Assembly (NCBI RefSeq): GCF_025231525.1
Contig: NZ_CP103057.1
Span: forward strand, 2,862,501 to 2,926,500
Length of the DNA stretch: 64,000 nt
Direction of reading: 5' to 3'
DNA from: Sphingomonas endolithica
GTDB lineage: Bacteria; Pseudomonadota; Alphaproteobacteria; Sphingomonadales; Sphingomonadaceae
The notes under the pieces were generated by a model. It saw nothing but the letters and a program-made list of their open reading frames with translations, did not search any database and had not been told where the DNA came from. How positions within the stretch are numbered: the first letter of the stretch is position 1; every line of letters begins with the position of its first letter. Shown here piece by piece: positions 8,511 through 18,009 of this stretch. The position numbers were made by a program, and so were the translations under genes.

Positions 8511-9128
8511 TCAGCTTGGAAGGAGGGACTTCATGCGACCGAGATAGCGGGCCAGCACGTCGATCTCGATATTGATGGCATCACCGGCAGCCAAGCCATC
8601 GAACGTCGTCACGGCTGCCGTGTGGGGGATGATGTTGACGCCGATCGTCAACAGCCCGCCCGCATCCTCGACATCGTTGACGGTCAGCGACACCCCATCG
8701 AGCGTGATCGAACCCTTTTCGGCAACGAACGGTGCGATGTCGGGGCCGGCAACGATGCGGATACGCTTCGATCCGCCCTCATCGGTGATGTCCGCGATCC
8801 GGCCGATACCGTCGACATGCCCGGTGACGATATGCCCGCCCAATTCCTCGCCGAGCTTCAGCGCGCGTTCCAGGTTGAGGCGCCGCCCGGCCGTCCATTG
8901 ACCTTCGGCGGTGCGGCGGATCGTCTCGCCCGACACGTCCACGGCGAACCAATTGCCATCCTCGTCGGTGCCTTTGTCAATCACCGTCAGGCACACGCCC
9001 GAACAGGCGATCGACGCGCCCAGATCGATCGTGGCGGGATCGTAGACGGTGTGGATCGTGACGCGCGTATCCTCCACCGTTTCCACGGCGGAGATCGTGC
9101 CGATGTCGCTGACGATGCCGGTGAACAT
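8511..9128 (-). CDS. ribE: Riboflavin synthase, alpha chain
   Basis: A 205-residue riboflavin synthase that dismutates two molecules of 6,7-dimethyl-8-ribityllumazine into riboflavin and the RibD product. It starts with the canonical MFTGIV and contains two lumazine-binding beta-barrel repeats: first with ASIACSGVCLTV and VDVSGETIRRT, second with KGSITLDGVSLTVNDV, joined by LGGHIVTGHVDGIG. The start at 9128 is fixed by the universal N-terminus; the open frame upstream overlaps ribD and is not real. It begins 4 bp after ribD. Confidence 0.95.
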   Translation of the reverse strand: MFTGIVSDIGTISAVETVEDTRVTIHTVYDPATIDLGASIACSGVCLTVIDKGTDEDGNWFAVDVSGETIRRTAEGQWTAGRRLNLERALKLGEELGGHIVTGHVDGIGRIADITDEGGSKRIRIVAGPDIAPFVAEKGSITLDGVSLTVNDVEDAGGLLTIGVNIIPHTAAVTTFDGLAAGDAINIEIDVLARYLGRMKSLLPS

Positions 9129-9132
9129 GGCG

Positions 9133-10119
9133 CTAACTCCCGGAGAGACTATGGGCGCGCTCGTAGACGTCGAGCAAGTCGGTGCCAAGTCGGCGAGTGT
9201 CGGTCCGCGTCCAACGGGCGTGCGCCTCGGGCAGGTCGGCAAGGCCGATATCCGGCAGCGTGCGCCCGCCACCGATCAGGATCGGCGCGCGATACAGCAG
9301 CAACCGGTCGACCAGATCGGCGCGGAGGAACGCGGCCGTGGTCTGGATACCGCCTTCGACCATGAGGTGGTCGACACCCTTCAACGTCGCGATGTCGGCT
9401 GGCGCGTCGATGACCGTCCACGCGGAACGCGCGTCGTCACCTCCACAGGAGCGAGGAAGCGTGCTCGACAGCATTACCCGTCGCGGCGATCGATCCTCCA
9501 GCCCGGGCAGCCGCACATCAAGCGTCGGCGCATCGGCATCGACCGTGCCGCGTCCAACCAGGATGGCCTCGTGCCGGCTGCGCTCGAGATGCGCATGCGC
9601 CCGCGCCTCGGGCTCGGTGATCCACTTGCTGGTGCCATCAGCCATGGCAACCGCGCCGTCGAGCGAGAGCGCAAGCTTCAGCGTGACGAACGGCCGACCC
9701 CGCGCCTGGCGCGTCAGGAACCCCGCCATCGCGCGACGCGCCTCGTCCGCCAGCACGCCGCTGGTGACCACGATCCCCGCGGCGCGCACCTTGTCCAGGC
9801 CGAGGCCGTTCGTCCTCACGTCGGGATCTCTTAGCGCCACGACGACACACGCGACGCCGGCGGCCACGAGCAGATCGGCACAGGCCGGTCCGCGCGGCGA
9901 CACATGCGCGCACGGTTCCAGCGTCGTATAGACAGTCGCGCCGCGCGACTCGGCGCCGGCTTGCTCCAACGCCATTGCCTCGGCATGCGGCCGGCCGCCG
10001 GGCTGCGTCCAGCCGCGGCCGACGATCCGCTCGCCCTGCGCGATGATGCAGCCGACCGCGGGGTTCGGCGCGGTGCGACCGCGGCCGCGCACGCCGAGTG
10101 CCAGCGCCGCCGCCATCAT
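9133..10119 (-). CDS. ribD: Bifunctional diaminohydroxyphosphoribosylaminopyrimidine deaminase / 5-amino-6-(5-phosphoribosylamino)uracil reductase
   Basis: A 328-residue bifunctional enzyme of riboflavin synthesis. The N-terminal cytidine-deaminase-like domain has zinc ligands His45 (HAEAMAL), Cys70 and Cys80 (PCAHVSPRGPAC). The C-terminal reductase domain starts at about residue 145 (RPFVTLKLALSLDG) and includes SKWITEPEAR and VEGGIQTTAAFL. The start (tandem ATGs at 10119 and 10116) gives the family's MAAALALG opening. It is the first rib gene of the cluster. I looked for an FMN riboswitch upstream and did not see one. Confidence 0.93.
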   Translation of the reverse strand: MMAAALALGVRGRGRTAPNPAVGCIIAQGERIVGRGWTQPGGRPHAEAMALEQAGAESRGATVYTTLEPCAHVSPRGPACADLLVAAGVACVVVALRDPDVRTNGLGLDKVRAAGIVVTSGVLADEARRAMAGFLTRQARGRPFVTLKLALSLDGAVAMADGTSKWITEPEARAHAHLERSRHEAILVGRGTVDADAPTLDVRLPGLEDRSPRRVMLSSTLPRSCGGDDARSAWTVIDAPADIATLKGVDHLMVEGGIQTTAAFLRADLVDRLLLYRAPILIGGGRTLPDIGLADLPEAHARWTRTDTRRLGTDLLDVYERAHSLSGS

Positions 10120-10139
10120 CCGCGCATCGCGAGCGGCGT

Positions 10140-10487
10140 TCAGATGCCGACTTTCTCGAGCTTGTCGTTCAGCCGTTTGAAATCCTGCTGCAGCTTGCGC
10201 CGCGCCGCATCGGCCTCCGCCTTACGCTTGGCCTCGATCGGCCCGTCGATCTTCTGCTGCGCGATGATCTGCGCATCGGTGCGGTCCGCCGGCCACTGTT
10301 CGACATAGGTGATCTCGCGGTGATAGACCGGCGCCTGCCGGCTATCGAGCGTGAAGCCGACCAGCATCGCGCCGAACACGACCACGGACAGCACCAGGAA
10401 GACCAGCTTGTGCGGCGATTCCTGCGAGAGATACACGCGCAGATCGTTGATCGCGCGCAGGATGTTGAAGTGCCGGAAGAACTGCAT
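10140..10487 (-). CDS. Hypothetical single-pass membrane protein
   Basis: A 115-residue protein with no family I can name. It has a short cytoplasmic N-terminus (MQFFRHFNILRAINDLRVYL), one hydrophobic helix at about residues 28-48 and a long charged, probably helical or coiled-coil C-terminus rich in K, E, R and A. I use the ATG at 10487 rather than a TTG nine bases upstream. It sits between the TonB-family gene and ribD on the same strand, with 20 bp to ribD. Confidence 0.7.
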   Translation of the reverse strand: MQFFRHFNILRAINDLRVYLSQESPHKLVFLVLSVVVFGAMLVGFTLDSRQAPVYHREITYVEQWPADRTDAQIIAQQKIDGPIEAKRKAEADAARRKLQQDFKRLNDKLEKVGI

Positions 10488-10544
10488 GGCACCCAAGATA
10501 AGCGCGCAGGGTGGCGTACGCCAGCCCTGCGCGTGTATACCCGG

Positions 10545-11219
10545 TCAGCTGTTGGCGAGTACGAACGTGACGCTCATCGTGCGCCATGCTTCTTCGGGTA
10601 TGCCGTCGCGTGTTGCCGGCGTGAACCGCCATTTCTCCAGCGCCTGCCGGCGCGTCGCTTCGTAGAATTGATCGCTCGCTGCGCTGACCAGCTCGACCTG
10701 CTTCACCCGGCCATCGATGCCGACCAGCACGCGCACGGTGACCCGCCCCTCGCGCTCGGCACGACGCTCTCCCGGCGGGTAATCCGGCTGCAGCGCACGG
10801 GCGAAGCGCGGATCGGGCCGGGCACCGACCAGAACCGGCACATGCGGCGGCACATAGGGCGGCAGCACGGTACCGGTACCGCCGATCACCCCGCCATCGA
10901 GCCCGGGAGGGCCTGGATCAATGGTGAAGCCGCTCGTATCGGGCCTCGGGCTGTCGGTCGTGGTTGGTCGCTCCGGCGGCGGCGGTGTCACGGTGCGTTG
11001 CTCGGTCTTGAGCCGCGGTTTGAGCTCTGGCTTCTTGTCCGAAATCGGCTGCGGCTTGGGCGGCAGTGGAATGTTGATAGCTTCGAACTTGGAGTCGATA
11101 TGCGTCAGGATTTCCGGCGATGAAAAGATCAACGCGGCAATGATCGCCCCGTTCAACCCAACCGCGACACCCAGCGCGCCGGGCTTGATCCCCGGCTTCC
11201 CGTAACGATCCGCATACAT
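10545..11219 (-). CDS. TonB family energy-transducing protein
   Basis: A 224-residue TonB-type protein: an N-terminal membrane anchor (about residues 14-34), a proline/lysine-rich spacer (IPLPPKPQPISDKKPELKPR and PPPPERPTTT) and a C-terminal TonB_C domain from about residue 140 (REGRVTVRVLVGIDGRVKQV and LEKWRFTPA). Such proteins transmit proton-motive force from ExbB/ExbD to outer-membrane receptors; none of those partners is in the window. The start has a good AGGAGA site. Sphingomonads usually carry several TonB paralogues, so the served receptor cannot be named. Confidence 0.88.
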   Translation of the reverse strand: MYADRYGKPGIKPGALGVAVGLNGAIIAALIFSSPEILTHIDSKFEAINIPLPPKPQPISDKKPELKPRLKTEQRTVTPPPPERPTTTDSPRPDTSGFTIDPGPPGLDGGVIGGTGTVLPPYVPPHVPVLVGARPDPRFARALQPDYPPGERRAEREGRVTVRVLVGIDGRVKQVELVSAASDQFYEATRRQALEKWRFTPATRDGIPEEAWRTMSVTFVLANS

Positions 11220-11547
11220 TGGCCGTCTCCTCTATCTCCTCGCGGGTGTGCCGGCCCGGTCTCATGTCGGACTCGACGCCGCGATGATACATCATCACTA
11301 TCCCGGGGCAAGGGATACTTTGTTACATTCGGGCAAATTAGCGCCATTCATGCTACCTTATGGGTAATCGCACGCTTGCGATTGGTATGCGGCACACGAT
11401 TGCACGCCTTATAGAACGGGTCGCGTCTGGCACGCCAACGCCGGTGCCCACCCCGGATAGGCGAATTGCGATAACGAACAGCCATGGCTTAGGAACGATC
11501 GGACACCTTCTGTTATCACGTGGGCCTAGCATCGGAGCGAGGGAAGA
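11220..11547. other. Divergent intergenic region, tonB-like / methyltransferase
   Basis: A 328-bp region between divergent genes. The left part carries a putative tonB promoter; the last bases give the methyltransferase ribosome-binding site GAGGGAAGA. I see no convincing coding sequence, tRNA or strong repeat in the rest. Confidence 0.5.
11284..11311 (-). promoter_or_regulatory. Putative promoter of the TonB-family gene
   Basis: On the minus strand TTGCCC (11311-11306) and TATCAT (11289-11284) are separated by 16 bp, resembling -35 and -10 elements of a housekeeping sigma factor, about 65 bp upstream of the start codon. Prediction from consensus only. Confidence 0.35.
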
Positions 11548-12153
11548 ATGGCGAGCAGCACCGACTCCGTGATCGATGTCTATCAGCGTCACGGCGCGGC
11601 CTGGGCGAGGCTGCGCGGCGATGGACTGGTCGAAAAAAAGTGGCTCGACCGCTTCTGCGCGCTGGTGCCGACGGGCGCGGCGGTGCTCGATATAGGATGC
11701 GGCTCCGGCCTGCCGATCGCACGCGAGCTGATCCTGCGCGGCTATGATGTCACCGGGTTGGACGCGACCCCGACGATGCTGGCGCAGTTCCAGGCCAACT
11801 TGCCCAACATCGCAGCCCATCTTGGCGACATGCGGGAACTCGCCCTCGGCCGACGGTTTGCGGGGCTGCTCGCCTGGGACAGCTTCTTTCATCTCTCCCC
11901 CAGCGATCAACGGGGCATGTTCCCGCGCTTCCAGGCACATGCCGCCGCTGGGACGGCATTGATGTTCACCAGTGGAGACGTCGAGGGCGTCGCTATGGGT
12001 GAGTTGGAGGGCGATCCTCTCTATCATGGTAGCCTGGATGCCGAGGAGTATCGCAGCTTGCTCGACGAGGCGGGCTTTGCCGTCATTGCGCATGCCGAGA
12101 AGGATCCGACCTGCGGTTTCCGTACGATCTGGCTGGCCCGACAACGCGGTTGA
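11548..12153 (+). CDS. Class I SAM-dependent methyltransferase
   Basis: A 201-residue small-molecule methyltransferase. Motif I is AAVLDIGCGSGLPIARELI (about residues 45-62), followed by YDVTGLDATPTML for the ribose-binding acidic residue and LLAWDSFFHL in the motif IV region. The length fits a single Rossmann-type domain. The ATG has a GAGGGAAGA ribosome-binding site 3 nt upstream. It ends 22 bp before the convergent gltX stop. The substrate is unknown; the sequence resembles UbiE/tellurite-resistance-like methyltransferases only generally. Confidence 0.85.
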   Translation: MASSTDSVIDVYQRHGAAWARLRGDGLVEKKWLDRFCALVPTGAAVLDIGCGSGLPIARELILRGYDVTGLDATPTMLAQFQANLPNIAAHLGDMRELALGRRFAGLLAWDSFFHLSPSDQRGMFPRFQAHAAAGTALMFTSGDVEGVAMGELEGDPLYHGSLDAEEYRSLLDEAGFAVIAHAEKDPTCGFRTIWLARQRG

Positions 12154-12175
12154 GCGACGCGGCAGCTCGGTGGGT

Positions 12176-13501
12176 TTAGCTCCCCAGCCGTGCCACTGCG
12201 CGGTCTTGGCCGATAAGCGGCAGCAACGCTGCCATGTCCGGCCCGTGATCGCGCCCGGTCAAGGCGCGACGCAGCGGGAGGAACAGTGCCTTGCCGCTCC
12301 GGCCGGTGGAGGCCTTCAACGTGCCGGTCAGCGCGTGCCAGGGATCGGCCGACCAATCGATCGTGCCCGCGACTCGCACCGCTTCGGCCAGGAAGTCGCG
12401 ATCGGCGTCGTCGATGTCGCCCGGCACCTCACCGTCGATCACCGCCCACCAATCGGCCGCCTCGGCGACCGTCTTCAGATTGGGACGGACCGCCAGCCAT
12501 TCCGTCTCGCCCATGCCGGCGGGCAGGCGCGGCGCCACAATATCATAGTTCATCGCATGGACGATCTTGGCGTTGAGCCCCGCCAGTTCCGCATCATCGA
12601 ATCGCGCCGGCGCCCGGCCGAATCGCGCAAAGTCGAACGTCTCGATCAGGCGCTCGGGGTCGGCGATCGGCTCGACCGGATCGCTGGTGCCGATCCGCGC
12701 CAGCAATGCGCGCACCGCCTCGGGCTCGATCCCGATCTCGCGAAACGCATCGACACCCAGTGACCCCAGCCGCTTGGAGAGCTTGCCCTCGCTTCCCACC
12801 AACAGCGCCTCGTGCGCGAATGCGGGCGGGGCGGCTCCCATCGCATCGAACATCTGCAATTGCAGCGCAGTGTTGGACACATGGTCCTCGCCACGCACGA
12901 CATGGCTGACGCCCATCTCGGCATCGTCGATCGCCGAGGGGAGCATGTACAGCCACGAGCCGTCGGCGCGGCGGATCACCGGATCGCTCATCGTCGCGGC
13001 ATCGAACTTCTGATGGCCGCGGATCAGATCGTCCCATTCGATCGGCGTGTCGTGATCCAGCTGGAAGCGCCAATGCGGCCGTACGCCTTCTGACTCCAGA
13101 CGGGCGCGATCGTCGTCGCTCAGCGCCAATGCGGCGCGGTCATAGACCGGGGGCAGGCCGCGTCCGGCGGCGATCTTGCGCTTCAGGTCCAGCTCCTGCG
13201 CCGTCTCGTACGCCGGATAGGCCCGGCCCGCGGCATGCAACGCAGCAAGACGCGCTTCGTAGCGATGGAACCGTGCGGACTGGCGTTCCTCGCCGTCGGG
13301 AACGAGGCCGAGCCAGGCAAGATCGGCGCGAATAGCATCGACATACCGTTCTTCGCTACGCTCGGCGTCGGTATCGTCGATCCGTAGCCAGAACTGCCCG
13401 CCATTCTTGTGCGCCCACATCCAGTTGTGCAGCGCCGTGCGGATATTGCCGACATGCAGGCGCCCGGTAGGCGAGGGAGCGAAGCGGGTGATGATGGTCA
13501 T
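12176..13501 (-). CDS. gltX: Glutamate--tRNA ligase
   Basis: A 441-residue glutamyl-tRNA synthetase that charges tRNA with glutamate. The class I signatures are the HIGH-like motif PTGRLHVGN (His16) and the KMSKS-like motif GKLSKR (240-244), with FRIDDTDAERS-type sequence at 40-50. It is shorter than the usual 470-500 residues, fitting the second GltX type found in alphaproteobacteria that lack GlnRS; such genomes often carry two gltX genes. Here there is no other synthetase of this kind in the window. The start codon opens the family-typical TRFAPSPTG sequence. Confidence 0.93.
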   Translation of the reverse strand: MTIITRFAPSPTGRLHVGNIRTALHNWMWAHKNGGQFWLRIDDTDAERSEERYVDAIRADLAWLGLVPDGEERQSARFHRYEARLAALHAAGRAYPAYETAQELDLKRKIAAGRGLPPVYDRAALALSDDDRARLESEGVRPHWRFQLDHDTPIEWDDLIRGHQKFDAATMSDPVIRRADGSWLYMLPSAIDDAEMGVSHVVRGEDHVSNTALQLQMFDAMGAAPPAFAHEALLVGSEGKLSKRLGSLGVDAFREIGIEPEAVRALLARIGTSDPVEPIADPERLIETFDFARFGRAPARFDDAELAGLNAKIVHAMNYDIVAPRLPAGMGETEWLAVRPNLKTVAEAADWWAVIDGEVPGDIDDADRDFLAEAVRVAGTIDWSADPWHALTGTLKASTGRSGKALFLPLRRALTGRDHGPDMAALLPLIGQDRAVARLGS

Positions 13502-13622
13502 GCGAAATCAATCTCTTATAGTCGTACCGCAGCCGTCACTTCGCACCGTTCGATGCAACACCTCAGCCGTTGGCCAACCTCTTCGGTATAGACGCAATGC
13601 GCCCAACGCTCGTTCGGTGTTC

Positions 13623-13811
13623 CTATGAACTGGGCGCCCAGCGAACATTCAAGTCGCGGTGACGATAGCGCATGATCACGCGCCAATCATCCTCTGTTCG
13701 CACCTCGCGTTGCCACCGCGCGGCGAGGGATAGCTTCCGACCACCGATCTCGATGACGACCCGCCCACATCGAACATTGAGCAGGGTAACTCGCGCAGGT
13801 CTTAAAGACAC
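13623..13811 (-). CDS. Small hypothetical protein
   Basis: A 62-residue basic protein from a GTG start. It has alternating hydrophobic segments suggesting a small beta fold ([18 protein letters not shown] then [15 protein letters not shown]). No family recognised. It lies between gltX and the ETF genes on the same strand. The base composition at codon third positions looks gene-like, but the short length leaves doubt. Confidence 0.4.
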   Translation of the reverse strand: MSLRPARVTLLNVRCGRVVIEIGGRKLSLAARWQREVRTEDDWRVIMRYRHRDLNVRWAPSS

Positions 13812-13813
13812 GA

Positions 13814-13843
13814 CGGGGCGGCGCGACCTAGCCGCACCGCCCC
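13814..13843 (-). terminator. Hairpin downstream of etfA
   Basis: A GC-rich inverted repeat (GGGGCGGxGCG ... CGCxCCGCCCC with one mismatch, short loop) sits about 60 bp past the etfA stop and just upstream of the small minus-strand frame. On the minus strand a TCTTTAAG stretch follows but no pure T run, so termination is possible only. Confidence 0.4.
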
Positions 13844-13904
13844 ATGATGGTCGCCCGTCAGTGCCGCCGCGGGATCACACCGCACCACCAGCCCTTTGCG
13901 AGCG

Positions 13905-14834
13905 TCAGAGCTTCTCGGTCAGCTCAGGCACGATCTTGAAGAGATCCCCGACCAAGCCGATGTCCGCGACCTGGAAGATCGGCGCATCTTCGTCCTTGTT
14001 GATCGCGATGATCACCTTGGAATCCTTCATCCCCGCAAGGTGTTGGATCGCGCCCGAAATGCCCACCGCGACATAGACTTGCGGCGCGACGATCTTGCCG
14101 GTCTGCCCGACCTGATAGTCGTTCGGGGCATAGCCCGCATCCACCGCCGCACGGCTCGCGCCGACGCCAGCACCCAGCTTGTCGGCAAGCGGATCGATCA
14201 GCGCATGGAACTGCTCGCCCGAACCCAGTGCACGGCCACCCGAAACGATGATCGTCGCGCTGGTCAGTTCCGGCCGCTCGTTGGCGGCGATCTCGCTGCC
14301 GACATAGCTCGACAGGCCAGTGTCGCCGGTGGTGGCGACCTGCTCGATCGTGCCCGAACCACCTGTTGCTTCGGCCTTGTCAAAGGCGGTACCACGCACG
14401 GTGATGACCTTCTTGGCGTCCTTGGTTTGCACGGTGGCGATCGCATTGCCGGCATAGATCGGACGGGTGAACGTATCCTCCGACTCGACCGACAGGATGT
14501 CGCTGATCTGCATCACGTCGAGCAAGGCGGCGACTCGCGGCGCGATGTTCTTGCCGTTGGTGGTGGAGGGAAACAGCACGGCATCGTGCGTCGCCATCAG
14601 CTGCACGATGAGCGGTGCGACGTTCTCGGCCAGCGCATGCGCATAAGCGGCATCGTCGGCGACATGGACCTTGCCCACGCCGGCGATCTTCGTCGCGGCC
14701 TCGGCCACGGCACCCACGCCTTGCCCGATGACGAGCAGATGAACCTCACCGAGCTTCGATGCTGCCGTTACGGCAGCGAGCGTCGCGTCCTTGACCGCAG
14801 CATTGTCGTGTTCGACCCAGACGAGCGTCTTCAT
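13905..14834 (-). CDS. etfA: Electron transfer flavoprotein subunit alpha
   Basis: A 309-residue ETF alpha subunit. It binds FAD and, as a heterodimer with EtfB, passes electrons from acyl-CoA and other dehydrogenases to ETF-ubiquinone oxidoreductase. The C-terminal FAD-binding domain is clear: [57 protein letters not shown] and [16 protein letters not shown]. Its ATG overlaps the etfB stop by four bases, so the subunits are translationally coupled. Confidence 0.96.
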   Translation of the reverse strand: MKTLVWVEHDNAAVKDATLAAVTAASKLGEVHLLVIGQGVGAVAEAATKIAGVGKVHVADDAAYAHALAENVAPLIVQLMATHDAVLFPSTTNGKNIAPRVAALLDVMQISDILSVESEDTFTRPIYAGNAIATVQTKDAKKVITVRGTAFDKAEATGGSGTIEQVATTGDTGLSSYVGSEIAANERPELTSATIIVSGGRALGSGEQFHALIDPLADKLGAGVGASRAAVDAGYAPNDYQVGQTGKIVAPQVYVAVGISGAIQHLAGMKDSKVIIAINKDEDAPIFQVADIGLVGDLFKIVPELTEKL

Positions 14835-15577
14835 TTCGCAATCCCCATCGCGTGGAGCTTCATCACCAGTTCGTCGACATCGGCGACCTTGATGCCGGCC
14901 GTGCGCTTGCCCGGCTCGACCACCTTCAGCGTGGTGAGGCGCGGCGCCACGTCGACGCCGTAATCGGCGGCCGTCTTCTGCGCCATCGGCTTTGACTTCG
15001 CCTTCATGATGTTGGGCAGCGAAGCGTAGCGCGGTTCGTTGAGCCGCAGATCGGTGGTGATGATCGCCGGCAGCTTGAGCGTTTCCGTCTCCGAGCCGCC
15101 ATCCACTTCGCGCGTCACGGTGACGCTGTCGGCGGCGAGCTCGACCTTGGAGGCGAAGGTCGCCTGTCCCACGCCAAGCAGCCCCGCCAGCATCTGGCCA
15201 GTCTGGTTGTTGTCGTCGTCGATCGCCTGCTTGCCGAGGATTACCAGATCGGGCTTTTCCTCATCGACGATCGCCTTCAGCAGCTTGGCGACGCCCAGCG
15301 GCTCGATGCGCTCTTCGGTCACGATCAGGATCGCGCGGTCCGCGCCCATGGCAAGCGCCGTGCGCAGCGTTTCCTGCGACTTCTGCTCGCCGATCGAGAC
15401 GACGACGATTTCGGTGACACCCTTGTCCTTCAGGCGGATCGCCTCTTCGACCGCGATCTCGTCGAACGGGTTCATGCTCATCTTGACGTTCGCCAGATCG
15501 ACGCCCGTGCCGTCCGCCTTCACGCGGGGCTTCACATTATAGTCAAGCACGCGCTTGACGGGAACAACCACCTTCAT
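14831..15577 (-). CDS. etfB: Electron transfer flavoprotein subunit beta
   Basis: A 248-residue ETF beta subunit that binds AMP and pairs with EtfA. Family features: [15 protein letters not shown] at the N-terminus, [39 protein letters not shown], and [20 protein letters not shown] near the C-terminus (the recognition-loop region). It precedes etfA with an ATGA overlap and follows the small membrane protein gene by 39 bp, so it may share a transcript with sucC. Confidence 0.96.
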   Translation of the reverse strand: MKVVVPVKRVLDYNVKPRVKADGTGVDLANVKMSMNPFDEIAVEEAIRLKDKGVTEIVVVSIGEQKSQETLRTALAMGADRAILIVTEERIEPLGVAKLLKAIVDEEKPDLVILGKQAIDDDNNQTGQMLAGLLGVGQATFASKVELAADSVTVTREVDGGSETETLKLPAIITTDLRLNEPRYASLPNIMKAKSKPMAQKTAADYGVDVAPRLTTLKVVEPGKRTAGIKVADVDELVMKLHAMGIAK

Positions 15578-15616
15578 CGCAATCCTTCCAAGGTTCTTCT
15601 CACAACCGCCGCGCGG

Positions 15617-15913
15617 TCAGGCAGTTCCGGCCTGGCGGTTCCGCATCGATCGATAAACGAACCGCGCCACCACCCCGATCAGCCATGTTCCCGCCGTGCC
15701 CATCACCGTCAGGATCAGGATCAGCAGCGAGACGGGAAACCAATGCAGCCGCATATGCTCTTCCGCGACCGGTTGCGGAAACCACAAACTTGTGACGAAC
15801 AAGGCCGCCGACGCGAGTAGGGCCCAGCCGATATGGCGACCGATCAGCCCCAGGATGAGGCTGGCGGCAAGCACCACCAGCATCATCACCGGGATCAGAT
15901 CGCTCATGGCCAT
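15617..15913 (-). CDS. Small integral membrane protein coupled to sucC
   Basis: A 98-residue protein, essentially all membrane: three hydrophobic segments at about residues 5-24, 28-45 and 60-85, with a basic C-terminal tail ([13 protein letters not shown]). No family recognised. Its first ATG overlaps the last base of the sucC TGA (TGATG), and a second ATG lies two codons in. The position between sucC and etfBA suggests one transcript, but nothing shows a functional link to the TCA cycle. Confidence 0.7.
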   Translation of the reverse strand: MAMSDLIPVMMLVVLAASLILGLIGRHIGWALLASAALFVTSLWFPQPVAEEHMRLHWFPVSLLILILTVMGTAGTWLIGVVARFVYRSMRNRQAGTA

Positions 15914-17112
15914 CAGGCCGCCTTCTGTACCTCTGCCACGATCTTGCGTGCCGCATCGCCCAGGTCGTTTGCAGGCACGATCGCCAAGCCCGAGGTCGAC
16001 AGGATGCGCTTGCCCTCTTCGACGTTCGTGCCTTCCAGGCGAACCACCAGCGGCACCGAAAGGTTCACTTCCTTGGCCGCCGCGACGATGCCGTCGGCGA
16101 TGATGTCGCACTTCATGATGCCGCCAAAGATGTTGACCAGGATGCCCTTCACTGCGGGATCGCTGAGGATGATCTTGAACGCCGCCGTCACCTTTTCGGT
16201 CGTGGCGCCGCCGCCGACGTCGAGGAAGTTGGCCGGGAACATGCCGTTGAGCTTGATGATGTCCATCGTCGCCATGGCAAGGCCCGCGCCGTTGACCATG
16301 CAGCCGATGTCGCCGTCGAGCTTGATATAGGCGAGGTCGTACTTGGAGGCTTCCAGCTCGGCGGGATCCTCCTCGGTCTCGTCGCGCAGTTCCATCAGGT
16401 CCTTGTGGCGGAACATGGCATTGCCGTCGAACGCGACCTTGGCGTCGAGCACCAGCAGCTGGCCCTGCTTGGTCACAGCGAGCGGGTTGATCTCGATCTG
16501 CTCGGCATCGGTGCCGATGAACGCGTCATACAGCTTGAAGGCAGTGCTCGATGCCTGCTTGGCGAGATCGCCCTCAAGGCCCAATGCATTGGCGACGGCA
16601 CGGCCGTGATGCGGCATGAAGCCGGTCGCGGGGTCGATGTCGAACGTCTGGATCTTTTCCGGCGTGTCGTGCGCGACGGTTTCGATGTCCATGCCGCCTT
16701 CGGTCGAGACGACCATCGAGACACGGCCCGAGGCGCGGTTGACGAGCAGCGCGAGGTAGAATTCCTTATCGATGTCGGCGCCGTCGGTGACGTACAGGCG
16801 ATTGACCTGCTTGCCGGCATCGCCGGTCTGGATCGTCACCAGCGTGTTGCCGAGCATGTCGGTCGCCGCCGCGCGGACTTCGTCCTCGCTCCAGGCGAGG
16901 CGCACGCCGCCCTTGGCGTCAGGGCCGAGTTCAACGAACTTGCCCTTGCCGCGGCCGCCGGCATGGATCTGCGATTTGACGACATAAAGCGGCCCGGGCA
17001 GCTTCTTCGAAGCCTCGACGGCTTCTTCGACGGTCAGCGCCGCGAAGCCTGCGGGAACGGGGACGCCGAACTTGGCCAGCAGCTCCTTGGCCTGATATTC
17101 ATGGATGTTCAT
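15913..17112 (-). CDS. sucC: Succinate--CoA ligase (ADP-forming) subunit beta
   Basis: A 399-residue beta subunit of succinyl-CoA synthetase, the TCA-cycle enzyme making ATP or GTP from succinyl-CoA. It opens with [20 protein letters not shown], has an ATP-grasp domain ([17 protein letters not shown]) and the C-terminal ligase domain with GINPLA-like [19 protein letters not shown] and [10 protein letters not shown]. The start is the ATG at 17112; the longer open frame upstream lacks family sequence. sucD is not adjacent: the next gene is a small membrane protein and then etfBA, so the alpha subunit must be elsewhere. Confidence 0.96.
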   Translation of the reverse strand: MNIHEYQAKELLAKFGVPVPAGFAALTVEEAVEASKKLPGPLYVVKSQIHAGGRGKGKFVELGPDAKGGVRLAWSEDEVRAAATDMLGNTLVTIQTGDAGKQVNRLYVTDGADIDKEFYLALLVNRASGRVSMVVSTEGGMDIETVAHDTPEKIQTFDIDPATGFMPHHGRAVANALGLEGDLAKQASSTAFKLYDAFIGTDAEQIEINPLAVTKQGQLLVLDAKVAFDGNAMFRHKDLMELRDETEEDPAELEASKYDLAYIKLDGDIGCMVNGAGLAMATMDIIKLNGMFPANFLDVGGGATTEKVTAAFKIILSDPAVKGILVNIFGGIMKCDIIADGIVAAAKEVNLSVPLVVRLEGTNVEEGKRILSTSGLAIVPANDLGDAARKIVAEVQKAA

Positions 17113-17259
17113 GGGTGAACGCGCACCTTTCAGGAAAATCGGGGATTGCAGCCGCCTTAAGCACAATGGCCCCGTGGAATCCACCCCCGGGGCGCCAGCC
17201 GGGGCCATGTGCGACAGCTTCGGCTCGCAACTGGGCGACGTCGCCGCTATATTACGGAT

Positions 17260-17790
17260 ATGAACTGGACAATCGGCATCCCGCTGTTCCTGGCGACGGT
17301 CATCTTCATGGAAGGGTTCGCCTATGTGGCGCACCGGTTCGTGATGCATGGCCCCGGCTGGTTCCTGCACGAAAGCCATCACCGCGCCCGGCATGGCATC
17401 TGGGAATTGAACGATCTGTATGCGGCGATCTTCGCCGTGCCGTCGGTGGTGCTGATGCTGGGGGGACTGCATTTCGGCTGGTGGCCCGGCTTCGCCTGGA
17501 TCGGTGGCGGGATCGCAGCGTACGGTACGATCTATTTCGGGTTCCACGACATCATCGTGCATCGCCGCGTCAGCCACCGTTATCTGCCGAAATCGGCATA
17601 CATGAAGCGCATCATGCAGGCGCATCGGCTCCACCATGTGGTGGAGAGCAAACGCGGCACGGTCAGCTTCGGCTTCCTGTGGGCGCCGCGTCCCGAGGAC
17701 CTAAAGGCAGAGCTGAAGCGCCGCGACCGCGCCGGGATGCGTGCACCGGTGCGAGCCGAGGACAGGACCGAGTCGGCTCGCGTAGAGTAA
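17260..17790 (+). CDS. crtZ: Beta-carotene hydroxylase (CrtZ type)
   Basis: A 176-residue membrane di-iron hydroxylase of the fatty-acid hydroxylase superfamily that adds 3-OH groups to beta-carotene rings to give zeaxanthin. All four histidine clusters are visible: HRFVMH, HESHH, HRRVSH and HRLHH, between hydrophobic segments. The ATG at 17260 precedes the first membrane helix. It is isolated, divergent from sucC, with no other crt genes in the window, as is common in sphingomonads where the crt genes are split. Expected product: a step toward zeaxanthin or nostoxanthin pigments. Confidence 0.94.
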   Translation: MNWTIGIPLFLATVIFMEGFAYVAHRFVMHGPGWFLHESHHRARHGIWELNDLYAAIFAVPSVVLMLGGLHFGWWPGFAWIGGGIAAYGTIYFGFHDIIVHRRVSHRYLPKSAYMKRIMQAHRLHHVVESKRGTVSFGFLWAPRPEDLKAELKRRDRAGMRAPVRAEDRTESARVE

Positions 17791-17857
17791 CCGTCGCTGG
17801 CGATGCCGATCTTCGCTAGTGGAAAAGACATGACGATCTCGGCCAATCACCCCCATC

Positions 17858-17964
17858 CGTCACCCCGGACCTGTTCCGGGGTCCACCAGGCGTCTTTCGA
17901 TGAGGATCGTTCTTCCAAAGCAGAGCGTGCGGCACGGTGACCCGGAACAAGTCCGCGGCGACGG
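17858..17964. repeat. Dispersed palindrome, family B (copy 1)
   Basis: An imperfect palindrome with outer arms CGTCACCCCGGACCTGTTCC... and ...CCCGGAACAAGTCCGCGGCGACGG around a unique middle. A second copy with nearly the same arms is at 29812-29908. It lies between the convergent crtZ and thpR genes. Confidence 0.7.
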
Positions 17965-18009
17965 CTGGGAGCTGGAACCGCGCCGCCGCCTTCCGAGCAA
18001 TGGGCTGGC

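Noticed and set aside
10120..10545. An FMN riboswitch ahead of the rib genes
   Set aside because: Looked for the conserved RFN blocks upstream of ribD and did not see them; the region is occupied by a small membrane protein gene.
15913..17637. A longer sucC starting at 17637
   Set aside because: The extra 175 residues lack family sequence and overlap the divergent crtZ gene; the conserved start is at 17112.
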